DNA of 64,000 nt from Gyrodactylus bullatarudis (GCA_012064415.1 SSNU01000037.1:102739-166738); one strand, 5' to 3'. Counted from the first letter of the stretch, positions 43,246 to 55,795 are shown. Notes: generated from the letters alone by a model not told the origin. Program-made: numbers and translations.

Positions 43246-45413
43246 TAATTAAAACCCTTTTAAAATTCTTTCTTAAAGATGTGCCTGTCGATTCGGAATA
43301 TTATAAAACAAAACAACAAAATATATTTTTAGATTTCATTGAAATATCTTGAAATTGAATATCCCTACTCTTTAGTTTCAAAAATTCATTTTTGTAACCA
43401 AAATCGATAAATATGTAAATTCATTTCCAAAATCTGTAATAACAGATTTCTAATTTCTCTAAAAGAAAATAAAACCCAGAAATACGATAGTATTCCTTTT
43501 TCTTGTTAGGTTCATCTCATTTCCAGGATCCATTTGATAAACAATTGAATCAATCAATGCAACCAGAAGTGGCACACATACAGGTCACCTTTGTTTTTTT
43601 CTTCATAGACTAACGAGATTTTCTTAACGCGAAATAAATAATTCGTTTCATCTTTTTATTCTGCAGGCGAACAAGAGAAATAATTGAATTATGATTGAAG
43701 CTGCAATCTTTAACCTCCGAACCTTTGAGACCTCCATAGAGAAAAACAACAATTTTCTTTGCAAGAGTACATAAAAATGTTGTAATAAAATGGTGTTTTA
43801 CTAGTGTTTTGGTGACTAGGGATAAGTGCTTAAATCTTTTATTATCTCAAATTCGATGCAGAGAAGTCACACATCTTTCCTTAGAGAAAAGTCTTATTGA
43901 AAATGAATAAAAAACCGTCTACACCATTTAATTCCACCTGACCAAATCGTGAAAAAATAAAAAATCAGTGTTCTACAGTGCTAGTAAAGAAACAATCCAA
44001 ACATTTATTGAGACTTCTGGTTATACCGTAAAATACTTAACCCTTCATGTTCCATTGTTCCACCAGTGAGACACAACATTTTCTTGAGCGATAATTTAAA
44101 CTGGAAGGTAATCAAAACACTTTTTTTCATCGCTCATTAAAAAGAAAATTTTACTACAAAATTCTGCAAGAATTTACGGTATAGTTATTACTCAAGATCC
44201 CTTGAATATTCTTCAAAGTACTGTTTTCTTCTTATTTTTCAGTTTATGAGAAACCATTTTTGAGTTAAAACATATTCTATTTCTTCTGTTTAAAATAAAA
44301 AGTCAAATAGTTTTTATATTTTGAATATCCCATGCATATGCGTAAATGTGCACTCAGTTTTTAGGACCAACTGTATCAAACATAGAAAAAGTAGGTTTCT
44401 GAAGGATAAAAATTAGTAAAAGTAGATCTAATTGGGATAGATAAGTAGATCTCTGCCAGATATTTCGGTATTGAGATAGTCGAGTACCTTCTGCAGTGGA
44501 TCAGATGCTTGTAACTTGAACTCTCTTTAATTTATCTATTAAATTAAGTGTTTCTATTGGTCCTGCTTATGATCAGGTCTGATGATTGATTATTTTGTTT
44601 ATTATAATGAATTTATGCATGTGCAATATCAATATTTTAAAGTCTCTGGGATTACTTTTGAGGAACAAAGTATGAGAGGGAAACGATCTTAATTTTAGCC
44701 TTATCAAAGATTTTATCATGGAACAAAAGAATTTTCCCATTGATTCTGCACTAGGTTATGAGATTCATGATTTCAAAAGACGAGTAGAAATTGACATCTA
44801 AATTATTTCAGTAAACTTGATGAATTTGAGTGAAATGAATCAGACAAATAAAAGGAAAAAATCTTTTTAAGGACTGATATCCTTCTTGTCAAGTTAAAGT
44901 ATTATTGTTTTATTCCAAGATGGAACATGTCCTGTTGATTTGCAAAAATAAGTGTCCTACATCATGATTATCGGTGTCTTCCCAGTATGCTTTTATTTAT
45001 TCATTTTATTAGTAATAGATACAGTCAAATACATTATACTTCAAGGACATGTTTTCAATATCAATAAAAATAGATCTTAAACTAATTCTGATGAAAATGT
45101 ACACTTTTATTGGCATCGTGAATAGTTTCAGCAAAAATAATATTTCCCATCCATTAAGTTAGATAGAAAAAGTTCTCTTTATTGATTTAGAAGAGATATA
45201 AACTAATGTTATTTTTTAATCAAAATTTATCCTACATCCAATTACCAAGAAAAACAAAATGGAAAAATGTAAGAGGGATTTATCTAAAGAAAATATTTCT
45301 TAAAGTACATAGAATTATTATCATTTATTTTAGTTAAAAATTTTTTTTCAATGAACAAAGTTTTACAAAAAAGAAACTTTTTAAAATTAATCTTAATATA
45401 AGATACATATATA
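43246..45413. other. Intergenic, nothing supported
   Basis: AT-rich sequence. Text near 44040-44110 is weakly similar to 13760-13840 (CATTCATGTCCCATTGTT type). This marks an old dispersed repeat. No coding signal. Confidence 0.45.
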
Positions 45414-46804
45414 TGTTATCGTGAGTTTGGGAAATCAGTGAGTGTTGGCAATTCACTAGTGTATGTTGGTAATCAGTGTGACTTTAGTGAATCTAGCTAA
45501 TAAGCCCTTATTACCCAAACTCACTGAGAATGTCAGTGAGTTGTAGGAAATGTATGTCTGAGGGATTGATTTTCGAAGGAAAATTTTCAAAATCAAAGTT
45601 CATTGAAGTTCAAGCCCTCAATACGAAATTCTTTTTATACTACAAATAAAAATTTTATACACCTTTTATATTTTTTTATTCCCATTGGCTTTGTCAAGGG
45701 TATTGTCACTTTTTCAGTGAATTTACTTCATTCAAAATATAATCGGTTTAAAAATGGACGTCAAAGCCTGGCGATTAAAATTCGACGAATATCTAGAAGA
45801 AATAAAATCTACCACAAATTATCATCTCTATTGTCAAAATTAGAAATAGACACCATGATCGACCGGATATTGCTTCTCAAAAGCAACTCATGCTCCAAAG
45901 TTCCACAGGATTTTAAGCTTCTTAAAAAATACGACTATATAGAAGAGGGAAAGAGGTTTCTTATTAAACCAAGAAGTCTCGATTCAAACAAGGTAATCAG
46001 ATATGCTGCTCAAGAAGACGTTTTCGATATTCTTTATGAGGCCCATCTTAAAACTGGACACGGTGGCCGAGATCGAATGGTCTACGATATAAGAGTGAAA
46101 TGGAAGAATATTACATACTCTCAAATCCAGAAGTTTTTGAATCTGTGTATCACTTGTCAAAAGTCAAAAGGTTCCCGCAATAAGAAATTAGTCGTAAAGC
46201 CAATCATTTCTGAAAATTTCAATTCAAGAGCACAAGTTGATTTTATCGATTTTCAATCGAATCCTGATGGGGATTATAAATTTATTCTTGTGTACCAAGA
46301 CCATTTGACTAAATTCGTGAATATTTATCCACTCAGGAATAAGAAGGCTGAAAGCGTCGCTGAGGTTCTAAAAAGAATTTTTTCAACTTTTGGTTCCCCT
46401 GACATCCTTCAGAGGGATAATGGTCGAGAGTTCGTCAATAAGGTCATAAATTCTCTAAAAGTATTTTGGCCAAATATGAAGAATGCAAAATTTTCCCTTG
46501 CAAATGGACAAGGAATATTCAAATTTAATTGTATTAGAAATTGTAGAACACTCACCTGTAAATGTAAAAAGAATCAAGTTTTATGTAACTCAAGATGCCA
46601 TCATTCTCTTCTTTTTGGCAATAAATAAATAATTCATTTTTTCTCATTAATTTTAATCAATTGGTTGAGCTGATGAATTCACTGACATTCTCAGTGAGTT
46701 TGGGTAATAAGGGCTTATTAGCTAGATTCACTAAAGTCACACTGATTACCAACATACACTAGTGAATTGCCAACACTCACTGATTTCCCAAACTCACGGT
46801 AACA
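45414..46804 (+). mobile_element. Ginger-type DNA transposon, internally deleted
   Basis: Inverted repeats of about 126 bp (45414-45539 and about 46679-46804) begin TGTTATCGTGAGTTTGGG and TGTTACCGTGAGTTTGGG. They match the TGTNR ends known for Ginger elements. TATA flanks both ends, fitting a 4-bp target duplication, although the flanks are AT repeats. The single ORF encodes a retroviral-type integrase, as in Ginger. The autonomous element should be longer. Confidence 0.85.
45603..46628 (+). pseudogene. Ginger/KRBA2-like integrase transposase with deleted third catalytic region
   Basis: 341 codons. Near residues 145-205 lies an H2C2 zinc-binding segment (Glu-Ala-His-Leu-Lys-Thr-Gly-His, then Cys-Ile-Thr-Cys-Gln-Lys-Ser). 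The rve integrase core follows, with the first Asp in Gln-Val-Asp-Phe-Ile-Asp-Phe and the second in Gln-Arg-Asp-Asn-Gly-Arg-Glu-Phe. Right after Phe-Trp-Pro-Asn-Met-Lys the protein jumps to a Cys-rich tail (Thr-Cys-Lys-Cys-Lys-Lys-Asn-Gln-Val-Leu-Cys-Asn-Ser-Arg-Cys-His). This is the known C-terminal tail of Ginger/KRBA2-type integrases. The segment with the third catalytic residue (Glu) is therefore deleted, and the enzyme should be inactive. The first about 30 residues look unlike the family and may be untranslated. Confidence 0.85.
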
Positions 46805-46815
46805 TATATATGTTA

Positions 46816-47160
46816 CCGTTAATCTTGTTACTCTTGATAGTCTTAAGACTACCTGATAGTTTTACCTCTCTATTTTTTTTCTCTTTATTTTTACCATATC
46901 TAGGTATCAATTTTCTCAAATTTTTCTCATTTCGTCCAACTCTAATATATATATATATAGGGCTAATATTCATAGGCGGAAATTTGCAGTTATTATAATT
47001 AAGAAAATAAAAACATATATATGTTACCGTTAATCTTGTTACTCTTGATAGTCTTAAGACTAACGGAATGGCTTGTTAAACTTGTTACTCGGTAACAAGA
47101 TTAACTGAAATCTTTGATAGTCTTAAGACTACCTGATAGTCTTAACGGCATAGCTTGATA
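46816..47160. repeat. Repeats of a TTAATCTTGTTACTCTTGAT unit
   Basis: The block running from TGTTACCGTTAATCTTGTTA to AGTCTTAAGACTA occurs at 46810 and again at 47022. Partial copies lie near 47100-47160, and single pieces near 50912 and 51193-51262 (and a weak one at 36720). AGTCTTAAGACT is itself palindromic. The Ginger element inserted next to or into this repeat. Confidence 0.6.
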
Positions 47161-48914
47161 AACTTATTACCAGGTTTTAAGATTAACTAGCTATAAAATA
47201 TAGTTTGTTGATCTTGATACTTGGTAATAAGTTTGGCTGACTGAAATAAATTTTTCAAACTGATATCATTATACGGGTTCATAATCTTTTTGATTTCCAT
47301 TAAATCTTTCAGTGTAAAAATCTAATAGTGTAGGGTCCCTACTTGGAACTTCCTATACAATTGTAACCGGCTAGTTTGTTAAACTTATAACCAAGGTTCA
47401 AAATATTAAGTTAGTAATCCTAAGCTCAAAACTAGTTTTAAAAAATATAAGATTAGTTGAGAATTGTAGAGAAATCATTTATTGTTGCAAGATAAGCTAT
47501 TATGACATCTTGGCCTATATATAAGAACTGGCCTATCTTAGGCCAAAATAAAACCCAAATTCTTACAAGCAGCCATAAACAAATTCCATGTTTCGCGGAA
47601 ACTTAGAATTAAATTTTGAAAACATATTTGTTTGAATATAAAAGAAATATTTTGACCGTAAATTCAAAATAAAATTTGAACTATAATGTTGTCGAACTTC
47701 GTCAAAATTCTTTACTAATATTGGGTTCTGAACTCGTGGGAGAAGGTTAGAGACAACAGACGCATTTTCTAGTGATCAATTTATGACGAATCGAACGAAC
47801 GAGTTTTCTATATGTAATATCATTTTTGTAGGCTTTGGAAAAAGTTTTATCCTACACAATGTTGACAAAGAAAAATTGAATCAATAAATTACAACAAAGT
47901 TAATAACAGTTTGACAGTTTTTTTTCGTGAAGTTACGTTTGATAATTCCTTCAAAATATTCCAAGACATCCTCAAATAGGTGTATTATTAAATTTAGGGT
48001 TAATTCCAAAAATCAGCCCAAGAAAATTTTTTTCTCAAGATCGAAATAATGAAATAAAAGAGTTATTTATTTCAATAAACTCCAATTTTCTTGTAGTTTT
48101 GCAAAATCTAATGGATATCCCTGTACACATCTGTGTGTCGTGGCTAATAAGTTAGACGTTTCCCTTGAAAATTATGTACCGAATGAATACAGCTTACTTG
48201 GAGGTTATCATGCTTTGTGACGCCGAAAATCTGAATGATTCGGAACCTGAAGGTTAGAAAATAAATAAAAAACGTGGATGACCATACACAAGCCATAAAA
48301 AATCAAGAGCTGAAATAAATTTGAACGAAATTTAGTGTCAAATAAAATTATTTTTTAAGAAGTATATAGATCCTCTGGGGTGATTTTTGGAATCAACCCT
48401 TAAATTTATCAATTACTTTTAAAATGGATCAATACAGATGAAAATTGATCAAATTTGAAGATTATCGAGAAAATACCCTATGCTAAAAACTGATTCCTTA
48501 TTTGAATCTTTTTACAATAAAATCAATGAAAATAAAGCGCAATATGAATATTTTCTTTTCTGTATAAACAAATTAATTTTTACAGCATTTTTTGAATTTG
48601 AAGATGTGCAATAACATAGCTTACCTTTGTAGTAAAGGTTTTCATGAAATTTTTCTATAGGCTACAATCTCAGAAATTACTCTTATGAAGACAATTTTCT
48701 TGCTCCACATATTAGACTTTTAGAAAAAATATTTTCGCTCCATGAATGTGAAAATCTCAATGATCTTAAATCTATAATTACTCATATTAGATCTAAGATT
48801 GACTATTCAAAATCCCTTTTTTGTCCTCATCTCCATTAATCTTACTTTTTCGATCGAATATTTATTTGAAAAAATTTCTTATTGGAATTTAGGAAAAGTA
48901 ATTTTTAATTATTT
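47161..48914. other. Intergenic, nothing supported
   Basis: AT-rich sequence. No domain-bearing ORF, RNA gene, or repeat that I can connect with confidence. Confidence 0.45.
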
Positions 48915-49048
48915 ATGTAGTGATTCATCAAAGTCTGGTAACCAAAATCATCAAAAATATTCTAATTTGCTCTTTCTCAAATTTGCTCTTTCTCAAATTA
49001 GAATATTTTTGATGATTTTGGTTACCAGACTTTGATGAATCACTACAT
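48915..49048. repeat. Perfect 54-bp hairpin with 26-bp loop
   Basis: 48915-48968 is the exact reverse complement of 48995-49048. The loop is itself repetitive: GCTCTTTCTC, AAATTT, GCTCTTTCTC. No flanking target duplication is obvious. Confidence 0.9.
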
Positions 49049-49907
49049 TTACAATATTTTGTTATTAAAAATCGAAACACGCAAAATGTTTATCCTTTTG
49101 CCTTCAAGATAAAAAAAATTTTAGACAACAATGATAGATTTTTCTATTGAACAAATCAATAAAATCTGAATAATTTATTCTATTATCGATTACCTCTTTT
49201 CCTATTTCTCCTGAGATATTTGCAAATTTTCTCAAATTAGCATTCAAGAGATAAAAACTAGATTATTTTTTGAAAAGAAATTTCATCTTTAAGATAATAT
49301 TTTAATTCTTATTTTACTAAAGAATAGAATGGGAAAAAAACCAAATAGTTTTGCAAGACCTTCTACACAGTCAAAGTAATAGCAAAATAATCACAAGCTT
49401 AGTCATCTTCCTCATGATTTTCGTCTGTATATATTATATATTAGGGTACTTTTATTTTCCCCGAACAATGTTCTATGCCTTAATCAAAAATTGACGTTTT
49501 AACCATGAAAAACACATTTTTGAAAATCAAAATGGAAATTCATCATGTTCTGATATACAAAAATCCCATTTTCCCTAAAATCATCAAAATTTACCTAATT
49601 TCCTGGGACTTTCTTCCGGCATGTGAAAGAACACTCAATTTTTACTATAAGCCCTATTTTTATTCAAAATGTTGCAAAAACTATTCAAAAATCTCAATTT
49701 TTTCCTTTCTTGCAGGGAAATTCATTGAAAATATCTTTTTCAAAAATTGTAATCTTCAATCGAGATTTTGTATATCAGAACAAACTCAAAAACGTATGGT
49801 TTTATAGGAAAAAATGCTTAGTTTTCGATAATCTTCAAAATGAGACTGGGAAAAGTTGAAAAATTTGGCCTACTCTGGTAATATCCAATTTAGATTTAGA
49901 CTTTTTC
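49049..49907. other. Intergenic, nothing supported
   Basis: AT-rich. The two overlapping plus-strand ORFs at 49505-49859 are low-complexity and have no domain pattern. Confidence 0.4.
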
Positions 49908-50160
49908 TTAGATATTTAGCCTACTATCAAAGTGTGGTCACAGGTTATTACTATATATATCCATATGAATATAACTTGTCATCTCACATCTATAGATGTT
50001 AGAATACGGATAAGCAAGTGTCAAATAATGTTCAACTCATGGTGACAGATGTAGACGCGTTTCGTCCTCATTAGGAATCGTCAGTACACCATGGCCAGAT
50101 TTTAATCAAGTAAGATTCATATTGTAATAACCACACTTTCCTAGTAGGTTAAATATCTAA
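49908..50160 (-). mobile_element. TIR element carrying a hammerhead ribozyme (copy 3, partly deleted)
   Basis: The left end TTAGATATTTAGCCTACTA and the right end TAGTAGGTTAAATATCTAA form inverted repeats. The inner left arm (GTGTGGTCACAGGTTATTAC, then GATAAGCAAGTGTCAAATAA) has only a shortened right counterpart. The hammerhead lies on the minus strand. The tRNA-like head is deleted. Confidence 0.75.
50041..50097 (-). ncRNA. Type I hammerhead ribozyme motif with intact core and helix I
   Basis: On the minus strand: CTGACGA, a helix II with loop TAATGA, GAAA, a minimal helix III, and GTC (complement of 50056-50054). The predicted cut lies between 50054 and 50053. Helix I pairs TGTA with TACA and then CATGG with CCATG across an asymmetric bulge, the arrangement used for loop-loop contacts in natural hammerheads. 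The one flaw is the first helix II pair (normally G-C), which is T against C here. That should weaken but may not abolish activity. Confidence 0.78.
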
Positions 50161-53100
50161 AATCACTGTAATTTCTACTACATTGTAAATAACTTTTTCC
50201 GTTTTGACTATATTTCAAATCACTTGAAATTTTCACGTTAGAAATCAATTTTTTGAGATTTTTTACCTACACAAATTTATTAATCAATTGTGACTTGCTT
50301 TTATTACTACACCAAAATAGAATTTAAATATTTTGCTTTATCTCTTGAAAATTGTGTCAGAATTCAAACTCAATCAAGTTAAAATTCAACCAATGACCAA
50401 GTTTTGGTGGTAGGTAAGATTTTGAGAGTATTTTGAATTTACCAAGTTTAGTCATGCTATACTCATGATTGAACGGTCTTGAATATCCTCATAAGTACAA
50501 AGTGTAAAGTCAGAGATATATCTTCTTATTTCTTACAGTGATAAGTTTGGTGACTCAGCACCTAAATCGATTAAAGATATTCCCATAACACTCAAATGAT
50601 AAAAAACCTATTAACCTGTGTTTGAAAATTTGCATTCTTCTAGATGAGAATCACAAATTCAAAATTTCATATTAACAATCAGCCAAATGGTTAATCATAA
50701 TTCTTATGATTTTAGTCATGATTTGTTGAATATAATTTTTATTTACTCAAACTTTAAAATTATTATAGATATAAATTTAATAAGAATGTCAATATTAAAC
50801 AAAAAACTGATCAATTTGTAAGCATATTTCATCCAAATTTATTTAATTGCATGCTCGAATTCGAGAAATAAAACTAAAAGGTTGAACTCAGCCAATGATT
50901 TATATATTTTAATTAATCTTGTTACTCTTGATAGCAAATCTTTTTCAAGGATATCAAGTCAACTCAGGACGTAAATGTTGCTGAGAAAAGGTTGTATAGA
51001 ATCAAAAAAAAATTTGAAGCTTTGAAAGAATAAATTTGCGAGGTGAGCACTCACGTTATCTACGAGAATGCCTTTTCGAGACTGAAATTTCTGACAGAAA
51101 TCATCTTAATCACACATATTAAGAAATATTTGGAAAAAAAATGTCATAATACTACTGATAATGGGTAGAAATTCATGTTTGAATTACTAACTTGTTATTC
51201 TTGAAACCTGATAACTGAGTAACCACTTTAACAAACCATTCCGTTAGTGTTAAAACTACCTGAGATTTGATGCGATCAGATACCGCAAGGGATTCGTTTT
51301 CATTTCATCGATGTTAAAAAGTCCTTAGTCTCTTTGTCACTCAGATAAATTACTGCAAAACAAGACGGGGCAAATGTTCTATAGATTAGTCCATAATTTT
51401 GGCATTCACATTAGACAGATTTTGGAATTATGTTAATGTTAACAACGTATCAAATCCTTTGATTGTGAACTTCCTAACTACCAGGAGAAAAATATCGAGA
51501 TTTTTGTAAAAATAGTTTATTTTTTTTTTTTTTTAAACTAATCTCGATTATGAGAGCTTGAGAAAAACCAAATAAATTCTGACATTGTTTGTACATCATT
51601 ATTGTAGAAACTTGAGATTTTCTCTTGCCAACTAAACAATATATTTATATATTGACAATAAAATATTACATTTGTTACACTTTGTACTCCGTCATTAACA
51701 TGATTTATCAACAAATCATCTACATTCATTCTCAATGAGTAATTTGTTGAGTCAGCCTTGAGATGAAAATTTTAATTTTACAAAATAATATTATATCTCT
51801 TGATTTTTACAAATGAACAACTCTTTTGAATATGTAACTAGTCATGAGAATAAGTTTGTCCTCAAATATGAAAAATGGCTTTTCAATACCAGAAACTCAT
51901 TGATATTCTCCCAAAAGAGGAGAATACAGTTTTATCAAATCACTTAATAGTCTTTGATGAGAAAGATCATATCTGTAGAATTCAAATATGCAATCGCCTA
52001 GACTCTATCTGCTTCAAAAATAGCATATTTTTGTCCGATAACTTCTGAACTAAATACTATAGCTGCGTTAATTGAAAAATGTAATGGATTGAAATGATTC
52101 TATCATAATTATGATTTCTAAAAGAATTCAGAATCAATTGTAATTTATAAATGAATTTTAAAATCGAAAAAAATGCCTAAGTGCTTCTGAGTATGCTAGG
52201 AAAGATTCTCAATATTCTAATTTCATACATTAACTAATGCTGACTAGTGTATAATTGGAAATATAGATTATATTAAGTATCTATAGAGTTATAAAAATAA
52301 TATTTCTAAGTAAACAAGCAAGAAACATTGCACATCTGCTTAATGAATAAAAATATATATATTTCTTCAATGTAGAGTTTTTTTAACGACTAGAAACATA
52401 ATAGGTTTAATTGAATGCAAGGAGTATTGTTATTTTGTCATGATCATTTTGGTTTTGCAAATAAAACGAGATCTTTGTTATTATTTGGTAAATTTTGAAA
52501 ATACGAATATTCTCAAAGTGTCCAAATTAATATTTCACCAGTACTGATTAATGAAGTTATTAGACTCGTAATAAAAATTTAATGTTTTAAATGCACGTGT
52601 CTACTTTCTAGTAAAGTGATTATATTATTTTAAACAAAACCAATTGTTATTCAGTCCGTTGTTATTTATGCGTTTTTCCCTTTTAAAACTCCCAAGATTC
52701 AATCGGCAGCAAATTTAGCTCAACTTCCAGGAAACATTTAAGTGATTTCAGACCAATCTCACTTCATATTTCTATATACATATAGAAAGATACATATACG
52801 TATATGATTAATTTATTCCCCTTTTAAGCAAACTAATATCAGTCAACTGGATCCAAATCAAGATGGCTTTGTCACTTGTCGCAATACATGCTCCAACATC
52901 TTCAATTTTCAAGATTCAGACCAAGATTTTATTATTTTTTTAATTCCCTATTCTGTGGCCTCTGCTTACACTTACAAAACTTTTGACAAGCTTCTGTTGT
53001 CCATCATTCATAAAGTTTTATGAATACACCAATTCAACCCTTCATCTGAATTCATTTAGAACATAATAAATGATATAATTGGCATTTTTTGAGTCTAAGA

Positions 53101-53418
53101 CTAGTTATCTTCCAAACTATGTGAGATGCAAGTTTGAAATCTAAAGCTTTTTTTATTTTTTTATGGCCTCAGTAAATAGGTTTTCAAAAAACTTTCTAAT
53201 TTTTTATTAATAAAAACATAAATTGTCTAAATTTTCAAAAAAATCACCCTTCTTCAAGTAACTCTGGTTAGCATCAGTGAAAAGCTATGCACACGAGTTA
53301 CACGTATTTTTATAGCTTAATAAATTTCCTCTCCAATGAAGGATGAAGAAATTATTTTAGGTACCTTTCAGTTCAAATTATCGCAACTTTAAATGTATTA
53401 GAAATTTCTTATGTCAAG
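50161..53418. other. Intergenic, nothing supported
   Basis: About 3.2 kb of AT-rich sequence. Holds a T-run at about 51525, fragments of the TTAATCTTGTTACTC repeat (50912, 51193), and no gene I can support. Confidence 0.45.
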
Positions 53419-53750
53419 TTGACATTGTCAACTCATTCATTTTATGAAATCATTTCTCTCAAACAGACACCAAAAAGTAATAATCATCATCAATGGACAA
53501 ATGTTAACTCTCCCATCTCTTCTGGTCTCCTACAATGCTTTATTATAAGCTCGTTCATCTTTGATTTAATTTTCTCAGACCCATCGTTTAAATATTTTAA
53601 ATTCGCTGACACCAATGATACTTTTAATGGCTGTCATCAAGGATCTCGGACTCACTTTTGATTATAATCCCAAAACCTATATTCATTCTAAAGAAATTTT
53701 AAAGAAAATCCGCTGTAAAACCTACTTTCTTAAAAAGATCTTTCAAACTA
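53419..53750 (+). pseudogene. LINE reverse-transcriptase fragment spanning the active-site region
   Basis: One frame gives Ser-Pro-Ile-Ser-Ser-Gly-Leu-Leu-Gln-Cys, then Phe-Asp-Leu-Ile-Phe-Ser-Asp and Phe-Lys-Tyr-Phe-Lys-Phe-Ala-Asp. These correspond to the Gly-x-Pro-Gln-Gly-Ser block and the Tyr/Phe-Ala-Asp-Asp box of non-LTR enzymes. After a frameshift near 53640 comes Lys-Asp-Leu-Gly-Leu-Thr-Phe-Asp and a Lys-rich helix similar to the 32.5-kb copy (Lys-Thr-Tyr-Phe). The second catalytic Asp is lost (Ala-Asp-Thr). Dead fragment. Confidence 0.7.
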
Positions 53751-53814
53751 CAATTTCTTGATAAAATAGTTTTTAAAGTTGCAATGTTGTTTTTCATCAA
53801 TTTTTTTATACCAG

Positions 53815-54440
53815 AATTTGTTTCTTGACTTCAGCCTTGAATGCACTCCAAGCATACTCGATTGGGTTTATTAAAATGAATATGGAGCTAACCTTAAGAA
53901 CTTTATGTCTTCATTAGCTTGAAATTCCTCTTCGATTTTACTATGAACAGGGGCATTATCTATGACTATTGTTGCTGGTACAAGATTATTATTCCTAATA
54001 ACCGTAATAAGATTTATGATCCAGTCTTTGAAATTTTCTTTCTTTAAACTTCCTCTTCTAACATCGAATTTTATCAGCGTATTCAAAAATGGCTCCTATG
54101 CAGTGAGTATTTTGACCTTTTGAATCAAAATCTATAATATTACAACGAGTCCCTATTCGGGATCGCCCTGAACTTCTTTTGCAAAATAAATTGAAGTTTG
54201 TTTCATCTATCCATATTATATTTCTTCCTTTTGAACGTTGTTGAAGAAGTGAGTTTATACATATACTCGGCTCTTAAGTTTTTATTGGTTACAGTGTTCA
54301 TTCCTCTCGGATTAGGTCGAACTTTTATCAAACTGATTTTTTTAAATATTTCTTCTTCCTCCTTTAGGAGTTGACACTTTATCTTTATTTCTTAACCATT
54401 TATAAGCTGTTTGATAGGGGACATTAGAGATTTTTGGCTT
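53815..54440 (-). pseudogene. Tc1/mariner-superfamily transposase, frameshifted
   Basis: On the minus strand from high to low coordinate: an HTH-like stretch (Pro-Tyr-Gln-Thr-Ala-Tyr-Lys-Trp-Leu-Arg-Asn-Lys, then Thr-Pro-Lys-Gly-Gly-Arg, about 54410-54350), Ile-Trp-Ile-Asp-Glu-Thr-Asn-Phe-Asn-Leu (first catalytic Asp, about 54210), Val-Ile-Asp-Asn-Ala-Pro-Val-His (second Asp, about 53970), and Asn-Pro-Ile-Glu-Tyr-Ala-Trp-Ser (third catalytic Glu, about 53850). The blocks are in different frames and separated by stops, so the gene is broken. All three catalytic positions are still recognisable. Confidence 0.82.
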
Positions 54441-55514
54441 TGAAATTAACAATTAGCTTCGGTATGCATGATTATAAATTATTTAGTTCACAAATATCCA
54501 TAAGATTAACTTTTATCAGTTTTTCGTTCACCAGTATAAATAAGATTTCATAATCTTCCCTTGAAAGTTCGCTTAAAAAAGTAAAAATAACTTGATGAGT
54601 CAGTGAATATCTCTGAAATTAATATGTATGCCTATGAATTTCGTTAATATACATGTTACGAGTTTTTTTATCACTTAAACATGAAAAAAGGTATAGAGGA
54701 TCTACTGTTTGTTAGCATATCTAATTTTATATTCAGTTTTTTTAATTAAATCATCGTGGTTATACTTTAAAGTAGATTGAATTTAAATAAGTATAAAAAA
54801 CAGAGATTAACTAATATTTTTATTGTTTCATTTTCTTTTAAAAGTTCTAGTCATTTGCCGTGTGATTTTCTTTGTTTGATAGGAATATTTTCAAAACTGT
54901 TTACATGGATTTTTTTATTCTCTTGGATAAAATACACCAAATCCCGAGATTTTATCTAGTCTTTGAAGATTCTTCTTTTGATTTTAGATTATACACTACA
55001 CAATTGAGAAATAATACTTTTAATTAAAATTTCACATTTTAATTTTTAAAACAAAGCCATGCTATGAATTATTTATTCAGTTATTTTCAACTTGAAGAAT
55101 TTATTAAAATACTTTTTTAAATTGATTGTCTCTTGGTTTTAAGACTTCAAAGCATTGGATGCAAGTGTGAAAGAGATTCGGAACTACTAGAAATCGGGTA
55201 GAATGAAACATTTAACAAATTGCTTTTGAATCTTTATTAAATTTAATCTGTGGAAATTCAGAATATATAAAAATTTTGAATTTTCCCGAGATTAGATATA
55301 CTAATTAGTAAGAAATTTTTGTCAAAATTGCTTTTAAATCCAGACACACAAATCGTAACTATATTTTTTCAAATTTAGTTAAACTTGATTTGAAATCGAA
55401 AAATTTCTAACCAAGGACTCTATGTAGAAGAACTCATCATGAAGCGTTTTGTATTGTACGTCATAATTCTGTGTTTTTGAGGTAATGCAGCAAAATAAGA
55501 ATTTTGAATCTTTT
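54441..55514. other. Intergenic, nothing supported
   Basis: AT-rich sequence upstream of the mariner remnant. Possibly decayed transposon ends. No ORF with a domain pattern. Confidence 0.4.
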
Positions 55515-55795
55515 GACTATAACGTTGTTCGCTTGTGTGATTCTTAACTATTTTTATCAGGGTAATCTAAATGTTTTTTATTCTAATCTTAATTTTAATT
55601 TTCTTTAAAGTGATGAATTATATTATCAGAGTTATTACTCTAATAATTCTGATTACTATAACAATCACTAAAATTTTTATAATCCTTATTTTTTAAGAAT
55701 TACTACACCTTTCTCTCCCCTTTCTTTTTCTACAGATAGACCAATACAAGCCAGAAGACAACATAGTCAGGTATCAAGCGAACAACGTTATAGTC
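55515..55795. mobile_element. MITE with GACTATAACGTTGTTCGCTTG ends
   Basis: A 21-bp perfect inverted repeat, GACTATAACGTTGTTCGCTT plus G, lies at both ends of a 281-bp unit. The family also occurs at 1191-1303 (deleted form), and an interior fragment at 14930-15125. About 45 bp beyond the right end (CAATCTATGCCGAA onward) are shared with the 1.2-kb copy. Confidence 0.8.

Noticed and set aside
46762..46998. 78-codon ORF at the Ginger right end
   Set aside because: It runs across the terminal repeat and AT-rich flank; hydrophobic codons come from composition.
49505..49859. Two overlapping plus-strand ORFs as a gene
   Set aside because: No domain, no splice logic, composition typical of AT-rich background.
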